Assembly (NCBI RefSeq): GCF_013760845.1
Contig: NZ_JACDUU010000005.1
Coordinates: 186,001 to 250,000, forward strand
DNA: 64,000 bases
Origin: [Anoxybacillus] calidus
GTDB taxonomy: Bacteria; Bacillota; Bacilli; Bacillales; Anoxybacillaceae
Reading direction: 5' to 3'
Under the pieces are notes generated by a model. The model did no database searches. It worked only from the letters and a program-made list of their open reading frames with translations, and was not told where the DNA came from. Positions 46,308 through 56,280 of the stretch are shown here, one piece after another (position 1 is the stretch's first letter; the number at the start of each line of letters is the position of its first letter). Made by a program: the position numbers and the translations under genes.

Positions 46308-49300
46308 AGATCAGACACTTCAATCCATTTTAATTATTGGTTCAGGACCGATTGTCATCGGCCAGGCAGCAGAATTTGATTATTCCGGTACACAAGCATG
46401 TTTAGCTTTAAAGGAAGAAGGATATCGCATCATCCTAGTGAACAACAATCCAGCGACCATTATGACCGACGAGGTGCATGCAGATGCTGTCTATTTTGAG
46501 CCGTTGACAGTAGAAAGTTTAGAGAAAATCATGGCAAAAGAACGACCCGATGGGCTGCTTGCGACGTTTGGCGGACAGACGGGGTTAAATTTAGCGTTCC
46601 AGCTCCATGAAAAAGGAATTTTAAAAAAATATAAGGTGAAATTGTTAGGAACGCCGATTGAGGCGATCAAAAAAGGAGAGGATCGCGAGGCATTCCGCCA
46701 GTTAATGTACGAACTGGGCGAACCTGTTCCAGAAAGTGAAATCATTACAAATGTGGAGGATGCAATTGCATTTGCCGAAAAAGTCGGTTTTCCGATTATT
46801 ATCCGTCCCGCTTACACGTTAGGAGGAAGCGGCGGCGGCATTGCTGCTTCAATGGAAGAATTCATTTTCCTTGTTGAAAAAGGATTGGCGGAAAGCCCGA
46901 TTACACAATGTTTAATCGAACGAAGCGTTGCTGGTTATAAAGAGATTGAATATGAAGTGATGCGCGATCATACCGATACATGCATTACCGTGTGCAACAT
47001 GGAAAATGTTGATCCTGTAGGAGTGCATACGGGAGACTCGATTGTTGTTGCACCATCCCAGACGTTAACAGATGAAGAATATCATATGCTGCGCAGCGCA
47101 GCTGTAAAAATTATTTCTGCGCTTGGAATTATCGGCGGATGCAACATTCAATTTGCGTTAGACCCGTTTAGTAAAAACTATTATTTAATCGAAGTCAACC
47201 CGCGTGTCAGTCGCTCCTCTGCATTAGCATCAAAGGCGACAGGATATCCAATTGCGCGGATTGCCGCAAAACTGGCGGTCGGATATACGTTAGCGGAATT
47301 ATTAAACCCTGTCACGAAAAATACGTATGCAAGTTTTGAACCGGCGTTAGACTACGTTGTTGTTAAATTTCCACGCCTGCCGTTCGATAAATTTCCTTAT
47401 GCGAACCGTCAGCTTGGCACGCAAATGAAAGCAACCGGTGAAGTGATGGCGATTGATCGAAATATGGAGCGCGCTTTCCAAAAAGCCGTTCATTCATTAG
47501 AAGGAGAAAATATTGGATTGCTGTTACCTTCGTTACAGAAGATGACAACAGAAGAATTGAAACAGTTGATAACAAAAGCTGATGACCGCCGCTTTTTTGC
47601 GATATTAGAGCTGTTTCGTCGCGGCGAAAGCATTGAAACGGTGCATCAATTAACCAAAATCGACCACTTCTTTTTAAATTCATTCCAGCAATTAATTACG
47701 TTAGAAAAAAAGGCGATGGAAACAAACATGCAAAATGTGGATGCGAACACATTGCAAATCCTAAAGGAGAAAGGGTTTTCCGATTTCTTTTTAGCTAACG
47801 TATGGGATGTGAGTGAAAGTGAAGTAAGGGAAAAGCGAAAATCATTAGGAATTGTTCCTTCTTATAAAATGGTTGACACATGTGCAGCCGAATTTCATTC
47901 AGAGACAGATTATTATTATTCAAGCTATTTTGGCGAAAATGAGCTAAAGGAAAGCGATAAACAGAAAGTATTAATCATCGGTTCCGGACCGATTCGCATC
48001 GGGCAAGGAATTGAGTTTGACTATAGCTCTGTTCATAGCGTGTATGCGTTGCAGCAAGAAGGCTATGAAACGGTTCTTATTAACAACAATCCGGAAACAG
48101 TCAGCACCGATTTTGCTGTTGCCAATCGTTTATACTTTGAGCCGCTTACGTTCGAAGATGTGTTAAACGTCATTGAAGCGGAGCAAATCGATAAAGTGAT
48201 TGTTCAATTCGGCGGACAAACAGCGATTAATCTTGTGAAAGGATTAGAAGAAGCCGGTGTAAATATTGTTGGTGTTTCCCATGATGTGATCGATCAATTG
48301 GAAGATCGGGATCGTTTTTATCAACTATTAGAAGAACTTAATATACCGCATGTATCGGGATTAATTGCTGATGATGAGGGGCAACTATTTGAAAAAGCAA
48401 AAGAGGTCGGTTACCCCATTTTACTGCGACCTTCATATGTCATTGGCGGAAAAGGAATGTTCATTGTAAAAAGTGAGGAACAATTGCAAATTTTAGTGAA
48501 AGAATCATCATCAATCACTTATCCTGTATTAATCGATGCTTATTTGCAAGGAAAAGAAACAGAAGTTGACTTAGTGGCTGATGGAGAAAATATTTTGATT
48601 CCGACAATTGTTGAACATGTAGAAAAAGCGGGAGTTCATTCAGGGGACAGCTACGCGATTTTACCAGCAGTATCACTCACCGAATATGAAAAAGAACAGA
48701 TTGTGACATATGCAAGAAAAATCGTTCGCAAGCTACGCTTCAGAGGAATTATGAACATTCAATATGTGATTCATAACAATATTGTGTATGTGTTAGAAGT
48801 GAATCCGCGCGCAAGTCGCACCGTGCCGATTGTCAGCAAAACGACAGGTGTTCCGCTAGCACAAATTGCGACAAAATTATTGCTTGGGAAATGTTTGGAA
48901 GACGTAGTTGAGATAAAAGTCGAATTGCTGGATGATGTCCCGTATGTTGTTTTAAAATATCCTGTCTTTTCAACCCATAAGCTGCCTGGAGTCGATTCGC
49001 TTGTCGGACCAGAAATGAAATCAACGGGAGAAGGAATCAGCATTGCAAACACGCTGGAAGAAGCAGCAGCAAAGGCATTCCATCCATATGTTTCAAGAAA
49101 AGGAGAAGCGAATGAAATTTATTTAGATATGGATGGTTTAGAAGAGACAGAAGAAATAAATCAGCTTAAAAACGTGATAGAAGAAAAACAGCTTACTGTT
49201 GTTACGGAAATGCCGTTTGAAGAATGGGTGAAACGTAAGGAAGCATTAGCGTTTTTTAGCTTAAAGAAAGATGAACAAAGTTCAACGTGGAGAAAACTTG

Positions 49301-49446
49301 CGTTGTCCCAACAAATTTTGACGTTTACGGAACTGGAAACATGCCAATTGTTTTTAAAAGGCATTCATTGTAAAGAATTTTCCGTATCCTCGATTCAACA
49401 GTGGCTTTTGCATAAACAACAAACAGAGAAAGCGGTGATTTTATGA
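46300..49446 (+). CDS. carB: Arginine-type carbamoyl phosphate synthase, large subunit
   Basis: Makes carbamoyl phosphate from bicarbonate, ammonia and two ATP. The 1048-residue protein has two homologous ATP-grasp halves: [18 protein letters not shown] near residue 11 and [18 protein letters not shown] near 563, with [18 protein letters not shown] near 300 and the equivalent EVNPRASRT near 833. The C-terminal allosteric domain is short and divergent (ends about residue 1048 against 1070 or more in pyrimidine-type enzymes), as usual for the arginine-specific isozyme. Overlaps argF by four bases. Confidence 0.95.
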   Translation: MPKDQTLQSILIIGSGPIVIGQAAEFDYSGTQACLALKEEGYRIILVNNNPATIMTDEVHADAVYFEPLTVESLEKIMAKERPDGLLATFGGQTGLNLAFQLHEKGILKKYKVKLLGTPIEAIKKGEDREAFRQLMYELGEPVPESEIITNVEDAIAFAEKVGFPIIIRPAYTLGGSGGGIAASMEEFIFLVEKGLAESPITQCLIERSVAGYKEIEYEVMRDHTDTCITVCNMENVDPVGVHTGDSIVVAPSQTLTDEEYHMLRSAAVKIISALGIIGGCNIQFALDPFSKNYYLIEVNPRVSRSSALASKATGYPIARIAAKLAVGYTLAELLNPVTKNTYASFEPALDYVVVKFPRLPFDKFPYANRQLGTQMKATGEVMAIDRNMERAFQKAVHSLEGENIGLLLPSLQKMTTEELKQLITKADDRRFFAILELFRRGESIETVHQLTKIDHFFLNSFQQLITLEKKAMETNMQNVDANTLQILKEKGFSDFFLANVWDVSESEVREKRKSLGIVPSYKMVDTCAAEFHSETDYYYSSYFGENELKESDKQKVLIIGSGPIRIGQGIEFDYSSVHSVYALQQEGYETVLINNNPETVSTDFAVANRLYFEPLTFEDVLNVIEAEQIDKVIVQFGGQTAINLVKGLEEAGVNIVGVSHDVIDQLEDRDRFYQLLEELNIPHVSGLIADDEGQLFEKAKEVGYPILLRPSYVIGGKGMFIVKSEEQLQILVKESSSITYPVLIDAYLQGKETEVDLVADGENILIPTIVEHVEKAGVHSGDSYAILPAVSLTEYEKEQIVTYARKIVRKLRFRGIMNIQYVIHNNIVYVLEVNPRASRTVPIVSKTTGVPLAQIATKLLLGKCLEDVVEIKVELLDDVPYVVLKYPVFSTHKLPGVDSLVGPEMKSTGEGISIANTLEEAAAKAFHPYVSRKGEANEIYLDMDGLEETEEINQLKNVIEEKQLTVVTEMPFEEWVKRKEALAFFSLKKDEQSSTWRKLALSQQILTFTELETCQLFLKGIHCKEFSVSSIQQWLLHKQQTEKAVIL

Positions 49447-50411
49447 ATACAGTCGCAAAGTTTCACATAAATCCCAATGTACATTTGAAGGGGAAAGATT
49501 TTTTAAGTCTTAAAGATTTTTCAGCAGAAGAAATTCATTATTTGTTAGAACTGGCCAGTGAATTAAAGAAAAAACAGCTATCTGGAGAAATTTATACGCC
49601 GCTATATGGAAAAACATTGGCGATGATTTTTGAAAAACCATCAACGCGTACCAGAGTGTCATTTGAAGCAGGAATGACACAGCTTGGCGGTCATGCGCTT
49701 TTTCTAAGCAGTGATGACTTGCAGCTAGGGCGTGGAGAAACAATTGCTGATACAGCGAAAGTATTATCGCAATATGTCGATGCGGTTATGATTCGTACAT
49801 TTGCCCATAGTAAAATTGAAGAATTAGCGGAACATGCGACCATTCCGGTCATTAACGGGTTAACAGACGATGATCATCCGTGCCAGGCTCTTGCTGATTT
49901 ATTAACCATTTACGAGATGAAGAAGAAGTTTAAGGGCATTAAACTCGTCTACGTCGGAGATGGAAACAATGTGGCACATGCATTAATGATTGCCGCAGCG
50001 CAAGTAGGAATGGATTACACAATCGCTTGTCCGGAAAATTATGCACCGAAGCAAGGCTATGTCGAAGAAGCTTTAAGAATCGCTAAGAATACAGGAGCAA
50101 ATATCGTAGTTCATCATAACCCGTATGAGGCGGTAAAAGATGCAGATGTCATTTATACAGATGTATGGACAAGTATGGGACAAGAAAAAGAAAGCGTTGA
50201 ACGCTTGAGCATTTTTCAGCCGTTTCAGGTAAACGCGGAATTAATGCAATATGCTAAATCAGATTACATTTTCCTGCATTGTTTGCCGGCTCACCGCGGT
50301 GAGGAAGTAACGTCAGATGTCATTGATGGTGAACATTCTGTAGTGTTCCAGCAAGCAGAGAACCGTCTTCATGTACAAAAAGCAATTTTATTGTCATTAT
50401 TAGGATCATAA
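49443..50411 (+). CDS. argF: Ornithine carbamoyltransferase
   Basis: Forms citrulline from ornithine and carbamoyl phosphate. 322 residues; the carbamoyl phosphate loop [12 protein letters not shown] near 58, [12 protein letters not shown] near 142 and the catalytic [10 protein letters not shown] near 280 are intact. The ATG overlaps the carB stop. Last gene of the operon; repeat copy 8 follows directly after the stop codon. Confidence 0.96.
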   Translation: MNTVAKFHINPNVHLKGKDFLSLKDFSAEEIHYLLELASELKKKQLSGEIYTPLYGKTLAMIFEKPSTRTRVSFEAGMTQLGGHALFLSSDDLQLGRGETIADTAKVLSQYVDAVMIRTFAHSKIEELAEHATIPVINGLTDDDHPCQALADLLTIYEMKKKFKGIKLVYVGDGNNVAHALMIAAAQVGMDYTIACPENYAPKQGYVEEALRIAKNTGANIVVHHNPYEAVKDADVIYTDVWTSMGQEKESVERLSIFQPFQVNAELMQYAKSDYIFLHCLPAHRGEEVTSDVIDGEHSVVFQQAENRLHVQKAILLSLLGS

Positions 50412-50538
50412 AAAATGGCTGTCTCAAAAGCCAAGGGTCAGACCCCACAACACAATATATAGGACATAATGTTAGATAAATGAGCCATATATTGTGAAAC
50501 GCGCGTGAGGTCAGACCCTTATGAGACAGCCTTTTTTA
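50412..50538 (+). repeat. Palindromic 3'-end repeat, copy 8 (after argF)
   Basis: Outer arms ATGGCTGTCTCA / TGAGACAGCC, middle arms AGGGTCAGACCCCAC / GTGAGGTCAGACCCT, inner stem CACAATATATAGG / CCATATATTGTG. Both outer and middle arms differ from other copies in a matched way. T-rich ends on both sides; it ends the arg operon. Confidence 0.85.
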
Positions 50539-50806
50539 TTAAGTAAATAAGATGACGAGTGCGCCGACAATAAAGCAATAATACGAGAAATAAAATTCCA
50601 ATTACTCCAGCAGGAATCGTGCCAAGAATTAAATAGATGATAAAGCGAAAATCATCTTTTGCACTTTGTTCTTTTGTCGTTAAATATTGTACTCCATTTT
50701 TTGCTAAACGAAGCAAGTCTTCTTTGTAAATCAGCAATACCGCAAACAAAGGAGCGGTGTTCATAAGTAGTTCAAAACTAAGACCTTCAATTTTTAACAT
50801 GTTCAC
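50538..50806 (-). pseudogene. uppP: Truncated uppP/bacA (undecaprenyl-diphosphatase) remnant
   Basis: The minus-strand frame reads [34 protein letters not shown] and later [21 protein letters not shown] (shown in parts: [36 protein letters not shown]). This is the region around residues 40-105 of UppP. The N-terminal catalytic segment (SSSGHL) is missing, cut at the hairpin of 50809, and after GILF the frame is lost, with VGALVILF visible one frame over. Too short to be active. Confidence 0.7.
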
Positions 50807-50808
50807 CG

Positions 50809-50855
50809 AGAAGTCTCCCACCTCTAAACAACGTGCAGGTGGGAGAGGTTCATCT
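50809..50855 (+). repeat. IS200/IS605-end-like hairpin, copy B
   Basis: GAGAAGTCTCCCACCTCT, spacer, GTGCAGGTGGGAGAGGTTCAT. It matches copy A (17262) almost base for base, with small spacer differences. The GAGGTTCA after the hairpin recalls the right end of IS200/IS605 elements. It marks the exact point where the uppP remnant loses its N-terminus. Confidence 0.55.
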
Positions 50856-50942
50856 ATATTTTGCCTTCTCATGTAAACCATAATTGTGGTGAAAATGGGA
50901 ATGTTAATAATGTAGTTTCGTTCTACAAGGAGGAATCAAAAC

Positions 50943-51122
50943 ATGGGACAACGAAGACACTTTGGACCGGGAGATAAAGCTCCGAATAATGGGGTATATA
51001 TCGAAATTGGGGAAACAGGAGACAACGTAAAAAACCCAAAGAAAGTTAAGTTGAAAGCAGGGGACACGTTCCCGGAAACATCGAATCATAACCGCCATTG
51101 GACTTACGTGCGTAAACCATAA
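50943..51122 (+). CDS. yjzC: YjzC-like small protein
   Basis: 59-residue hydrophilic protein, MGQRRHFGPGDKAPNNG at the start and NRHWTYVRKP at the end, the same length as B. subtilis YjzC, which also lies after the arginine operon. Strong ribosome site ACAAGGAGGAATC. Function unknown. A terminator follows. Confidence 0.85.
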   Translation: MGQRRHFGPGDKAPNNGVYIEIGETGDNVKNPKKVKLKAGDTFPETSNHNRHWTYVRKP

Positions 51123-51163
51123 AGAAAAGTGGCGGTGCGAGAAGCAAATATTCAAATGCTCAG

Positions 51164-51190
51164 AGCCATCCTATGCTGGATGGCTTTTGA
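51164..51190 (+). terminator. Terminator after yjzC
   Basis: AGCCATCC and GGATGGCT form an 8-bp stem around TATGCT, followed by TTTGAATT. Its right edge adjoins the clpB promoter. Confidence 0.75.
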
Positions 51191-51191
51191 A

Positions 51192-51221
51192 TTGAAAATA
51201 AAAAAAATAATTGGATATAAT
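51192..51221 (+). promoter_or_regulatory. Sigma-A promoter of clpB
   Basis: TTGAAA (51192-51197), 18-base spacer, TATAAT (51216-51221), about 45 bases before the start codon. Confidence 0.65.
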
Positions 51222-51230
51222 AAAAATAAA

Positions 51231-51247
51231 GGTCAAAAAAAGTCAAA
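51231..51247 (+). promoter_or_regulatory. CtsR operator before clpB
   Basis: GGTCAAA-AAA-AGTCAAA is a perfect direct heptad repeat of the CtsR box (GGTCAAA-N3-RGTCAAA). It covers the expected transcription start, so clpB should belong to the class III heat-shock regulon. Confidence 0.85.
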
Positions 51248-51266
51248 AAGGAAGGCGAAAAAGGTA

Positions 51267-53888
51267 ATGGATATGAACAAAATGACGGAAAAAGTTCAAG
51301 AAGCATTCATGTCCGCCCAATCGTTAGCCATACAACATTATCATCAAGAAATCGATATCGTTCATTTGTTACTCGCCTTAATCCAGCAACAAGACGGATT
51401 AGCGAGACGAATATTCGATTATCTTCATATTAATATTGAAGCGTTTGTCAATGATTTGCATGCACTGATCAAGAAAAAGCCGCAAGTGATGGGAGCAGGT
51501 GTAGAGGGAGGAAAAGTGTATATTACCCATCATCTTCAACGCCTATTAGTGAATGCTCAGGAAGAAGCAAAACGATTACAAGATGAATACATCTCAGTCG
51601 AACATTTGTTGTTGGCGCTAACGAATGATACACAAGTAAACGAAATAGTGGACTTATTGAAAAAATATCATATTGAACGTCATTCATTATTGAAAGTGTT
51701 AATGGATATAAGGGGGAATCAACGAGTGACGAGTGTAAATCCTGAAGCTACATATGAAGTGTTAAAAAAATACGGACGGGATTTAGTTGCCGAAGTGAAA
51801 GCGGGAAAAATCGATCCTGTTATTGGACGTGACAGCGAAATTCGCCGTGTCATTCGCATTTTATCGCGCAAAACAAAAAATAACCCGGTGTTAATCGGCG
51901 AGCCGGGAGTCGGTAAAACAGCAATCGTTGAAGGCTTAGCTCAGCGCATCGTTCGTAAAGATGTTCCAGAAGGACTAAAGGATAAGACGATTTTTGCACT
52001 TGATATGAGTTCTCTCGTTGCTGGGGCGAAATTTCGCGGGGAGTTTGAAGAACGTTTAAAAGCTGTATTAAATGAAATAAAGAAAAGTGAAGGGCGTATT
52101 ATTCTGTTTATTGATGAACTTCATACAATCGTTGGCGCCGGAAGAGCGGAAGGGGCAATGGATGCGGGCAATATGTTAAAACCGATGCTTGCGCGGGGAG
52201 AGTTGCATTGCATCGGAGCGACAACGCTCGATGAGTACCGTCAATATATTGAAAAAGATCCTGCGCTTGAACGTCGATTCCAACAAGTACTTGTTGAAGA
52301 GCCGACAGTAGAAGATACGATCTCTATATTACGAGGATTAAAAGAACGATTTGAAATTCATCACGGGGTAAATATTCACGACCGTGCCCTCGTTGCTGCA
52401 GCTACTTTATCAGACAGGTATATTTCTGAACGTTTCCTTCCAGATAAGGCGATTGACTTAGTAGATGAAGCATGCGCCATGATACGGACTGAAATTGATT
52501 CAATGCCAACGGAACTTGATGAAGTCATGCGCCGAGTGATGCAATTAGAAATTGAAGAAGCCGCTTTACGTAAGGAAACAGATGAAGCGAGCAAAGAACG
52601 TCTAGAAGCGTTGACAAAAGAATTGGCTGATTTGCGTGAAAAGGCAAACAGCATGAAAGTAAGGTGGCAGCAGGAAAAAGAGGCGATTCAAAACGTACGC
52701 AATTTGCGTGAGGCGTTAGAAAAGGCAAAACGCGAATTAGAGGAAGCAGAAAATGAGTATGATTTAAATAAAGCTGCTGAATTGCGTCATGGTCGTATTC
52801 CTCAGCTTGAAAAAGAATTAAAACAGCTTGAACAGCAAATGGGCGAAAAACAAGAGGAAGGACGTTTGCTTCGTGAAGAAGTGACGGAAGAAGAAATAGC
52901 GGAAATTGTGTCAAGATGGACAGGCATTCCACTTGCTAAGCTTGTCGAAGGGGAACGTGAGAAACTATTGCGCCTGCAAGATATTTTGCATGAACGTGTC
53001 ATTGGTCAGGATGAAGCAGTGGAACTTGTTTCCGATGCAGTGTTGCGCGCCCGTGCCGGCATCAAAGATCCAAATCGACCAATTGGCTCTTTTATCTTCT
53101 TAGGACCGACCGGGGTCGGAAAAACGGAACTCGCCAAAGCATTAGCACAATCATTGTTTGACAGTGAAGAGCAAATGGTTCGCATTGATATGTCAGAGTA
53201 TATGGAAAAACACGCCGTATCTCGTTTAATTGGTGCGCCACCGGGATATGTCGGTTATGAAGAAGGCGGACAGTTAACGGAAGCAGTTCGTCGCAAACCT
53301 TATTCAGTCATTCTTTTAGATGAAATTGAAAAAGCTCATCCAGAAGTATTTAATATTTTACTGCAAGTGCTTGATGATGGACGAATTACTGATTCGCAAG
53401 GCAGAACGGTTGATTTTAAGAATACGGTCATCATTATGACATCAAATATTGGTTCACACTTCTTGCTAGAAGGAGCAACAAATGAAGGAGAAATTAAAGA
53501 AGAAACAAGGGAGCAAGTGTTACAGCAATTGCGGGCACATTTCCGTCCGGAATTTTTAAATCGTATCGATGATATTATTTTATTTAAGCCGTTAACAGTG
53601 AATGAAGTAAAAGGAATTGTTGATAAATTAATTAGAGAGCTTAGCCAGCGGCTTGCCGAACGCCATATTACACTAATATTGACAGACAAAGCAAAAGAAT
53701 ACATTGCAACTGCTGGCTTTGATCCTGTTTACGGAGCACGTCCATTAAAGAGGTTTATCCAAAAACACATTGAAACGAAATTAGCAAAAGAAATCATTGC
53801 TGGACAAATAAAAGACTACAGTAATGTGCTAATTGACTATGAAAATGGGCAAATTGTTGTTCAAAAACAAGAAAAAACAGACCGATAG
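51267..53888 (+). CDS. clpB: ClpB protein disaggregase
   Basis: Hexameric AAA+ chaperone that rescues aggregated proteins with DnaK. 873 residues: Clp N-domain (about 1-150), first AAA+ module with Walker A GEPGVGKT at 211, a coiled-coil middle domain (about 410-530, rich in Glu/Lys heptads), second AAA+ module with GPTGVGKT at 613 and the late arginine-finger region. The long middle domain and lack of a ClpP-docking tripeptide near LLQVLDDG separate it from ClpC/ClpE. The open frame extends 138 bases upstream across the promoter; the ATG at 51267 ([13 protein letters not shown]) is the family start, with AAAAAGGTA before it. B. subtilis 168 lacks this gene. Confidence 0.93.
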   Translation: MDMNKMTEKVQEAFMSAQSLAIQHYHQEIDIVHLLLALIQQQDGLARRIFDYLHINIEAFVNDLHALIKKKPQVMGAGVEGGKVYITHHLQRLLVNAQEEAKRLQDEYISVEHLLLALTNDTQVNEIVDLLKKYHIERHSLLKVLMDIRGNQRVTSVNPEATYEVLKKYGRDLVAEVKAGKIDPVIGRDSEIRRVIRILSRKTKNNPVLIGEPGVGKTAIVEGLAQRIVRKDVPEGLKDKTIFALDMSSLVAGAKFRGEFEERLKAVLNEIKKSEGRIILFIDELHTIVGAGRAEGAMDAGNMLKPMLARGELHCIGATTLDEYRQYIEKDPALERRFQQVLVEEPTVEDTISILRGLKERFEIHHGVNIHDRALVAAATLSDRYISERFLPDKAIDLVDEACAMIRTEIDSMPTELDEVMRRVMQLEIEEAALRKETDEASKERLEALTKELADLREKANSMKVRWQQEKEAIQNVRNLREALEKAKRELEEAENEYDLNKAAELRHGRIPQLEKELKQLEQQMGEKQEEGRLLREEVTEEEIAEIVSRWTGIPLAKLVEGEREKLLRLQDILHERVIGQDEAVELVSDAVLRARAGIKDPNRPIGSFIFLGPTGVGKTELAKALAQSLFDSEEQMVRIDMSEYMEKHAVSRLIGAPPGYVGYEEGGQLTEAVRRKPYSVILLDEIEKAHPEVFNILLQVLDDGRITDSQGRTVDFKNTVIIMTSNIGSHFLLEGATNEGEIKEETREQVLQQLRAHFRPEFLNRIDDIILFKPLTVNEVKGIVDKLIRELSQRLAERHITLILTDKAKEYIATAGFDPVYGARPLKRFIQKHIETKLAKEIIAGQIKDYSNVLIDYENGQIVVQKQEKTDR

Positions 53889-53912
53889 CCTCTATCGGTC
53901 TGTTTTTGTTTT
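53879..53912 (+). terminator. Terminator of clpB
   Basis: AGACCGATAG and CTATCGGTCT, 3-base loop, then GTTTTTGTTTT. The left arm overlaps the clpB stop codon. Confidence 0.9.
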
Positions 53913-53960
53913 GGAAGAATTAGCAGTGTTCAGCTGATCATGTAGATGACAGAGCACTTT

Positions 53961-54143
53961 TTAATGATGTTCTACGGGTTCGTTTGGAAGAACGTTTGCA
54001 ATTGCAATAACGATAATTGTAGCAACTACAGCTAGTAATGAACCAGTTGCGACATCATATGCATTACCTTGCATTGAGCTCACAACATATGTAGCCATGT
54101 GCACAAGCAAAAACGTCCAAAAGAAAGTCCAGAAAAATTTCAT
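53961..54143 (-). CDS. yjzD: YjzD-like membrane protein (DUF2929)
   Basis: 60-residue membrane protein with two hydrophobic segments (about 3-20 and 32-52), the block VSSMQGNAYDVATG between them, and a short acidic/His tail. TGAGGTGAAAGCG precedes the ATG at 54143; the frame is open seven codons further. It matches YjzD of B. subtilis, found in the same order after yjzC. Function unknown. Confidence 0.8.
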   Translation of the reverse strand: MKFFWTFFWTFLLVHMATYVVSSMQGNAYDVATGSLLAVVATIIVIAIANVLPNEPVEHH

Positions 54144-54326
54144 CGCTTTCACCTCAGTTTCCATGACATTCTTTTTTTATCTTAGCACAATTAACTCTGG
54201 CAGCAAAGTTGTTTTCTAAAGTTGTCACTTTATCATGCCATTCTAGGCGAATACCCTTACCGCTTTTATGATTTCGCATAAATTATAATGTACAATTATG
54301 TACTGTGAAAGTAAAGGTGAAATGAG

Positions 54327-55058
54327 ATGATAATCAAGGAACGCTTCTTTCAGCTTGATGAGCAATGGTGTACCATTCATTTGCCTGAACGCCCCAACGG
54401 TTTTGCAATATTGATCATTGGAGATACGAATCATTTTGTCAATGAAAAAACAAGCTTTTGGATGCAACATGAGGGAAGAAGCCAACTTATTGAGGAGTTG
54501 AGAGAATACGGATATACCATTTTTTATTCGAATTTATATGGCAGACATTGGGGGAGCCCAAAAGCAGCTCGGCTTGCTAAACAGCTCATTTATTACGTAC
54601 TAAAAAGTGAAATACTAAACAAGCGAATTTATCTTCTTGCTGAAGGAATGGGGGCCTTAGTTGCCTTACGTCTAATGGATATGATGCCGGATCAAATTCG
54701 CGCAGTGGCGATGTTGAGTCCATGTTTAGATTTGCAGGCACAAGTAGCTTATGAACAAGAAAACAAATTTTTTTACAAACGAATGATAAAAGAAATAGCT
54801 TCAGCTTATGAGGTGGAGGATGACAATATTTCTTCCATTCTTTGGTCACTACCAACGAAACAAAAATGTCTCCCGGTGAAAATATGGCAAATGTCTGGTG
54901 TTACTCATTATCCATCTTCCCTTCATTGTCGAAAATATGAAGAATTAAGGAGAAATTTGGGGTGTCCAATTGCTGTTATTTATCATTTGCCGGAAAAAAG
55001 ATATGGATTTTCTCATGCGATCTATAAGTTTTATCAAGAGAATAATGATTTATCATGA
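54327..55058 (+). CDS. yjaU: YjaU-like alpha/beta-hydrolase-fold protein without nucleophile
   Basis: 243-residue cytoplasmic protein with the fold order of an alpha/beta hydrolase (FAILIIGDTNHF near 27, LYGRHWGSP near 71, VAMLSPCLDL near 128, late HAIYKFY). The nucleophile elbow reads AEGMGA near residue 109 instead of G-x-S-x-G, so the catalytic Ser is replaced by Gly and ordinary esterase activity is unlikely. Assigned to YjaU mainly by its place between yjzD and med. Ribosome site AAAGGTGAAATG. Confidence 0.6.
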   Translation: MIIKERFFQLDEQWCTIHLPERPNGFAILIIGDTNHFVNEKTSFWMQHEGRSQLIEELREYGYTIFYSNLYGRHWGSPKAARLAKQLIYYVLKSEILNKRIYLLAEGMGALVALRLMDMMPDQIRAVAMLSPCLDLQAQVAYEQENKFFYKRMIKEIASAYEVEDDNISSILWSLPTKQKCLPVKIWQMSGVTHYPSSLHCRKYEELRRNLGCPIAVIYHLPEKRYGFSHAIYKFYQENNDLS

Positions 55059-55225
55059 GCTTCCTCTATCAAATATAAATAAATGATAGAGGAATGATTT
55101 TTTATGGCAAAAAGAAATAAACTTTACCATATCGTCTCATGGATGTAAAATGAAGGTGAAAAAACAAGCATTTTCAATGTCAGTTTTTTATTAGGGAGAG
55201 AGGATTTGAGGGAGTGCAACATTTA

Positions 55226-56179
55226 ATGAAAAAACCTCTTTTAGCTATGCTTTTATGCATTTTTGTAATAGCGAGCTGTCGACCGCTAGTCCAAACAAAT
55301 GGGCAGCTGAAAAAAGTGGGGTTATTAGTTCCTGAAACGATTAATGATCAAGTTTGGGGAACGAAAGGATATAAAGGCTTGTTAAAGATTCAGTCGCAGT
55401 TTAAAGTAGATGTTTTCTATAAAGAAGGTATGGATAATGAAGCAGTCGTGAAACAAGCTGTGGCAGAATTTGACCGTAAAGGGGTCAATTTAATTTTTGG
55501 ACACGGAAGCGAGTACGCTGAGTATTTCAATCGTCTAGCTTCGCAATATCCTCATATTCATTTCGTTTGCTTTAATGGGGAAGCGAAGGAAAAAAATGTA
55601 ACGAGTTTAAATTTTGCCGCGAATGCTATGGGGTTTTTTGGGGGAATGGTTGCTGGGAAAATGACAAAGACAGATAAAGTCGGAGTAATCGCTGCTTTTG
55701 AATGGCAGCCTGAAGTGAACGGTTTTTTTGAAGGGGCATTATATCAAAACGAAAATGTTGATGTGGAAGTTCGCTTTGTTGAACATTGGGATGATGTTCA
55801 CCGTGCTCTAGAGTTGCTTGATGAACTAATTGCTGATGGCGTTGATGTTGTTTATCCAGCTGGTGATGGATATAATGTTCCAGTCGTTGAAAAATTAAAG
55901 CAGCATGGTCTCTATGCTATTGGTTATGTTACTGATCAATCGGATTTAGGAAAGTTGACCGTTTTAACAAGTACTGTACAACATGTTGACCGCTTATATG
56001 AGCTGGTTGCAAAGAAATTTAATGATGGAAAACTAAAATCAGGAAATTTGTATTTTGACTTTCAGGATGGAGTCATTTCCATGGGAAAGTTTAGTCCACT
56101 AGTTGATAAACAGTTTCGTCGAGAACTGGCTAATGAAATTGAGCGTTATCAAAAGACAGGTAAATTGCCTAATGAATAA
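55226..56179 (+). CDS. med: Med, BMP-family lipoprotein and competence regulator
   Basis: 317 residues, the same length as B. subtilis Med, a positive factor for comK expression. Lipoprotein signal with IASC and Cys18; then VGLLVPETINDQVWGTKGYKG, GHGSEYAEYFNRLASQYP, KVGVIAAFEWQPEVNGFFEGAL and VVYPAGDGYNVPV. The GTG opening the longer frame lies inside GAGGGAG, so the ATG at 55226 is used. In B. subtilis comZ follows in the same operon; here repeat copy 9 follows at once, and no comZ is seen. Place before fabH supports Med over a transport role. Confidence 0.85.
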   Translation: MKKPLLAMLLCIFVIASCRPLVQTNGQLKKVGLLVPETINDQVWGTKGYKGLLKIQSQFKVDVFYKEGMDNEAVVKQAVAEFDRKGVNLIFGHGSEYAEYFNRLASQYPHIHFVCFNGEAKEKNVTSLNFAANAMGFFGGMVAGKMTKTDKVGVIAAFEWQPEVNGFFEGALYQNENVDVEVRFVEHWDDVHRALELLDELIADGVDVVYPAGDGYNVPVVEKLKQHGLYAIGYVTDQSDLGKLTVLTSTVQHVDRLYELVAKKFNDGKLKSGNLYFDFQDGVISMGKFSPLVDKQFRRELANEIERYQKTGKLPNE

Positions 56180-56180
56180 T

Positions 56181-56280
56181 GAGGCTGACCCAAAAGGAAA
56201 GTGTCAGACCCCACAACCATAATTTATAGGATATCTATTATGGATTGTGCGTGAGGTCAGACACTGATGGGTCAGCTTCT
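56181..56280 (+). repeat. Palindromic 3'-end repeat, copy 9 (convergent med / yjzB)
   Basis: Outer arms GAGGCTGACCCA / TGGGTCAGCTTC, middle arms GTGTCAGACCCCAC / GTGAGGTCAGACAC, inner CCATAATTTATAGG shortened. Starts right after the med stop. The stop codon of the convergent gene (56272-56274) is part of its right arm. Confidence 0.8.

Noticed and set aside
51129-51266. 46-codon N-terminal extension of clpB
   Set aside because: It would run across the yjzC terminator, the clpB promoter and the CtsR site; ClpB proteins start at [10 protein letters not shown].
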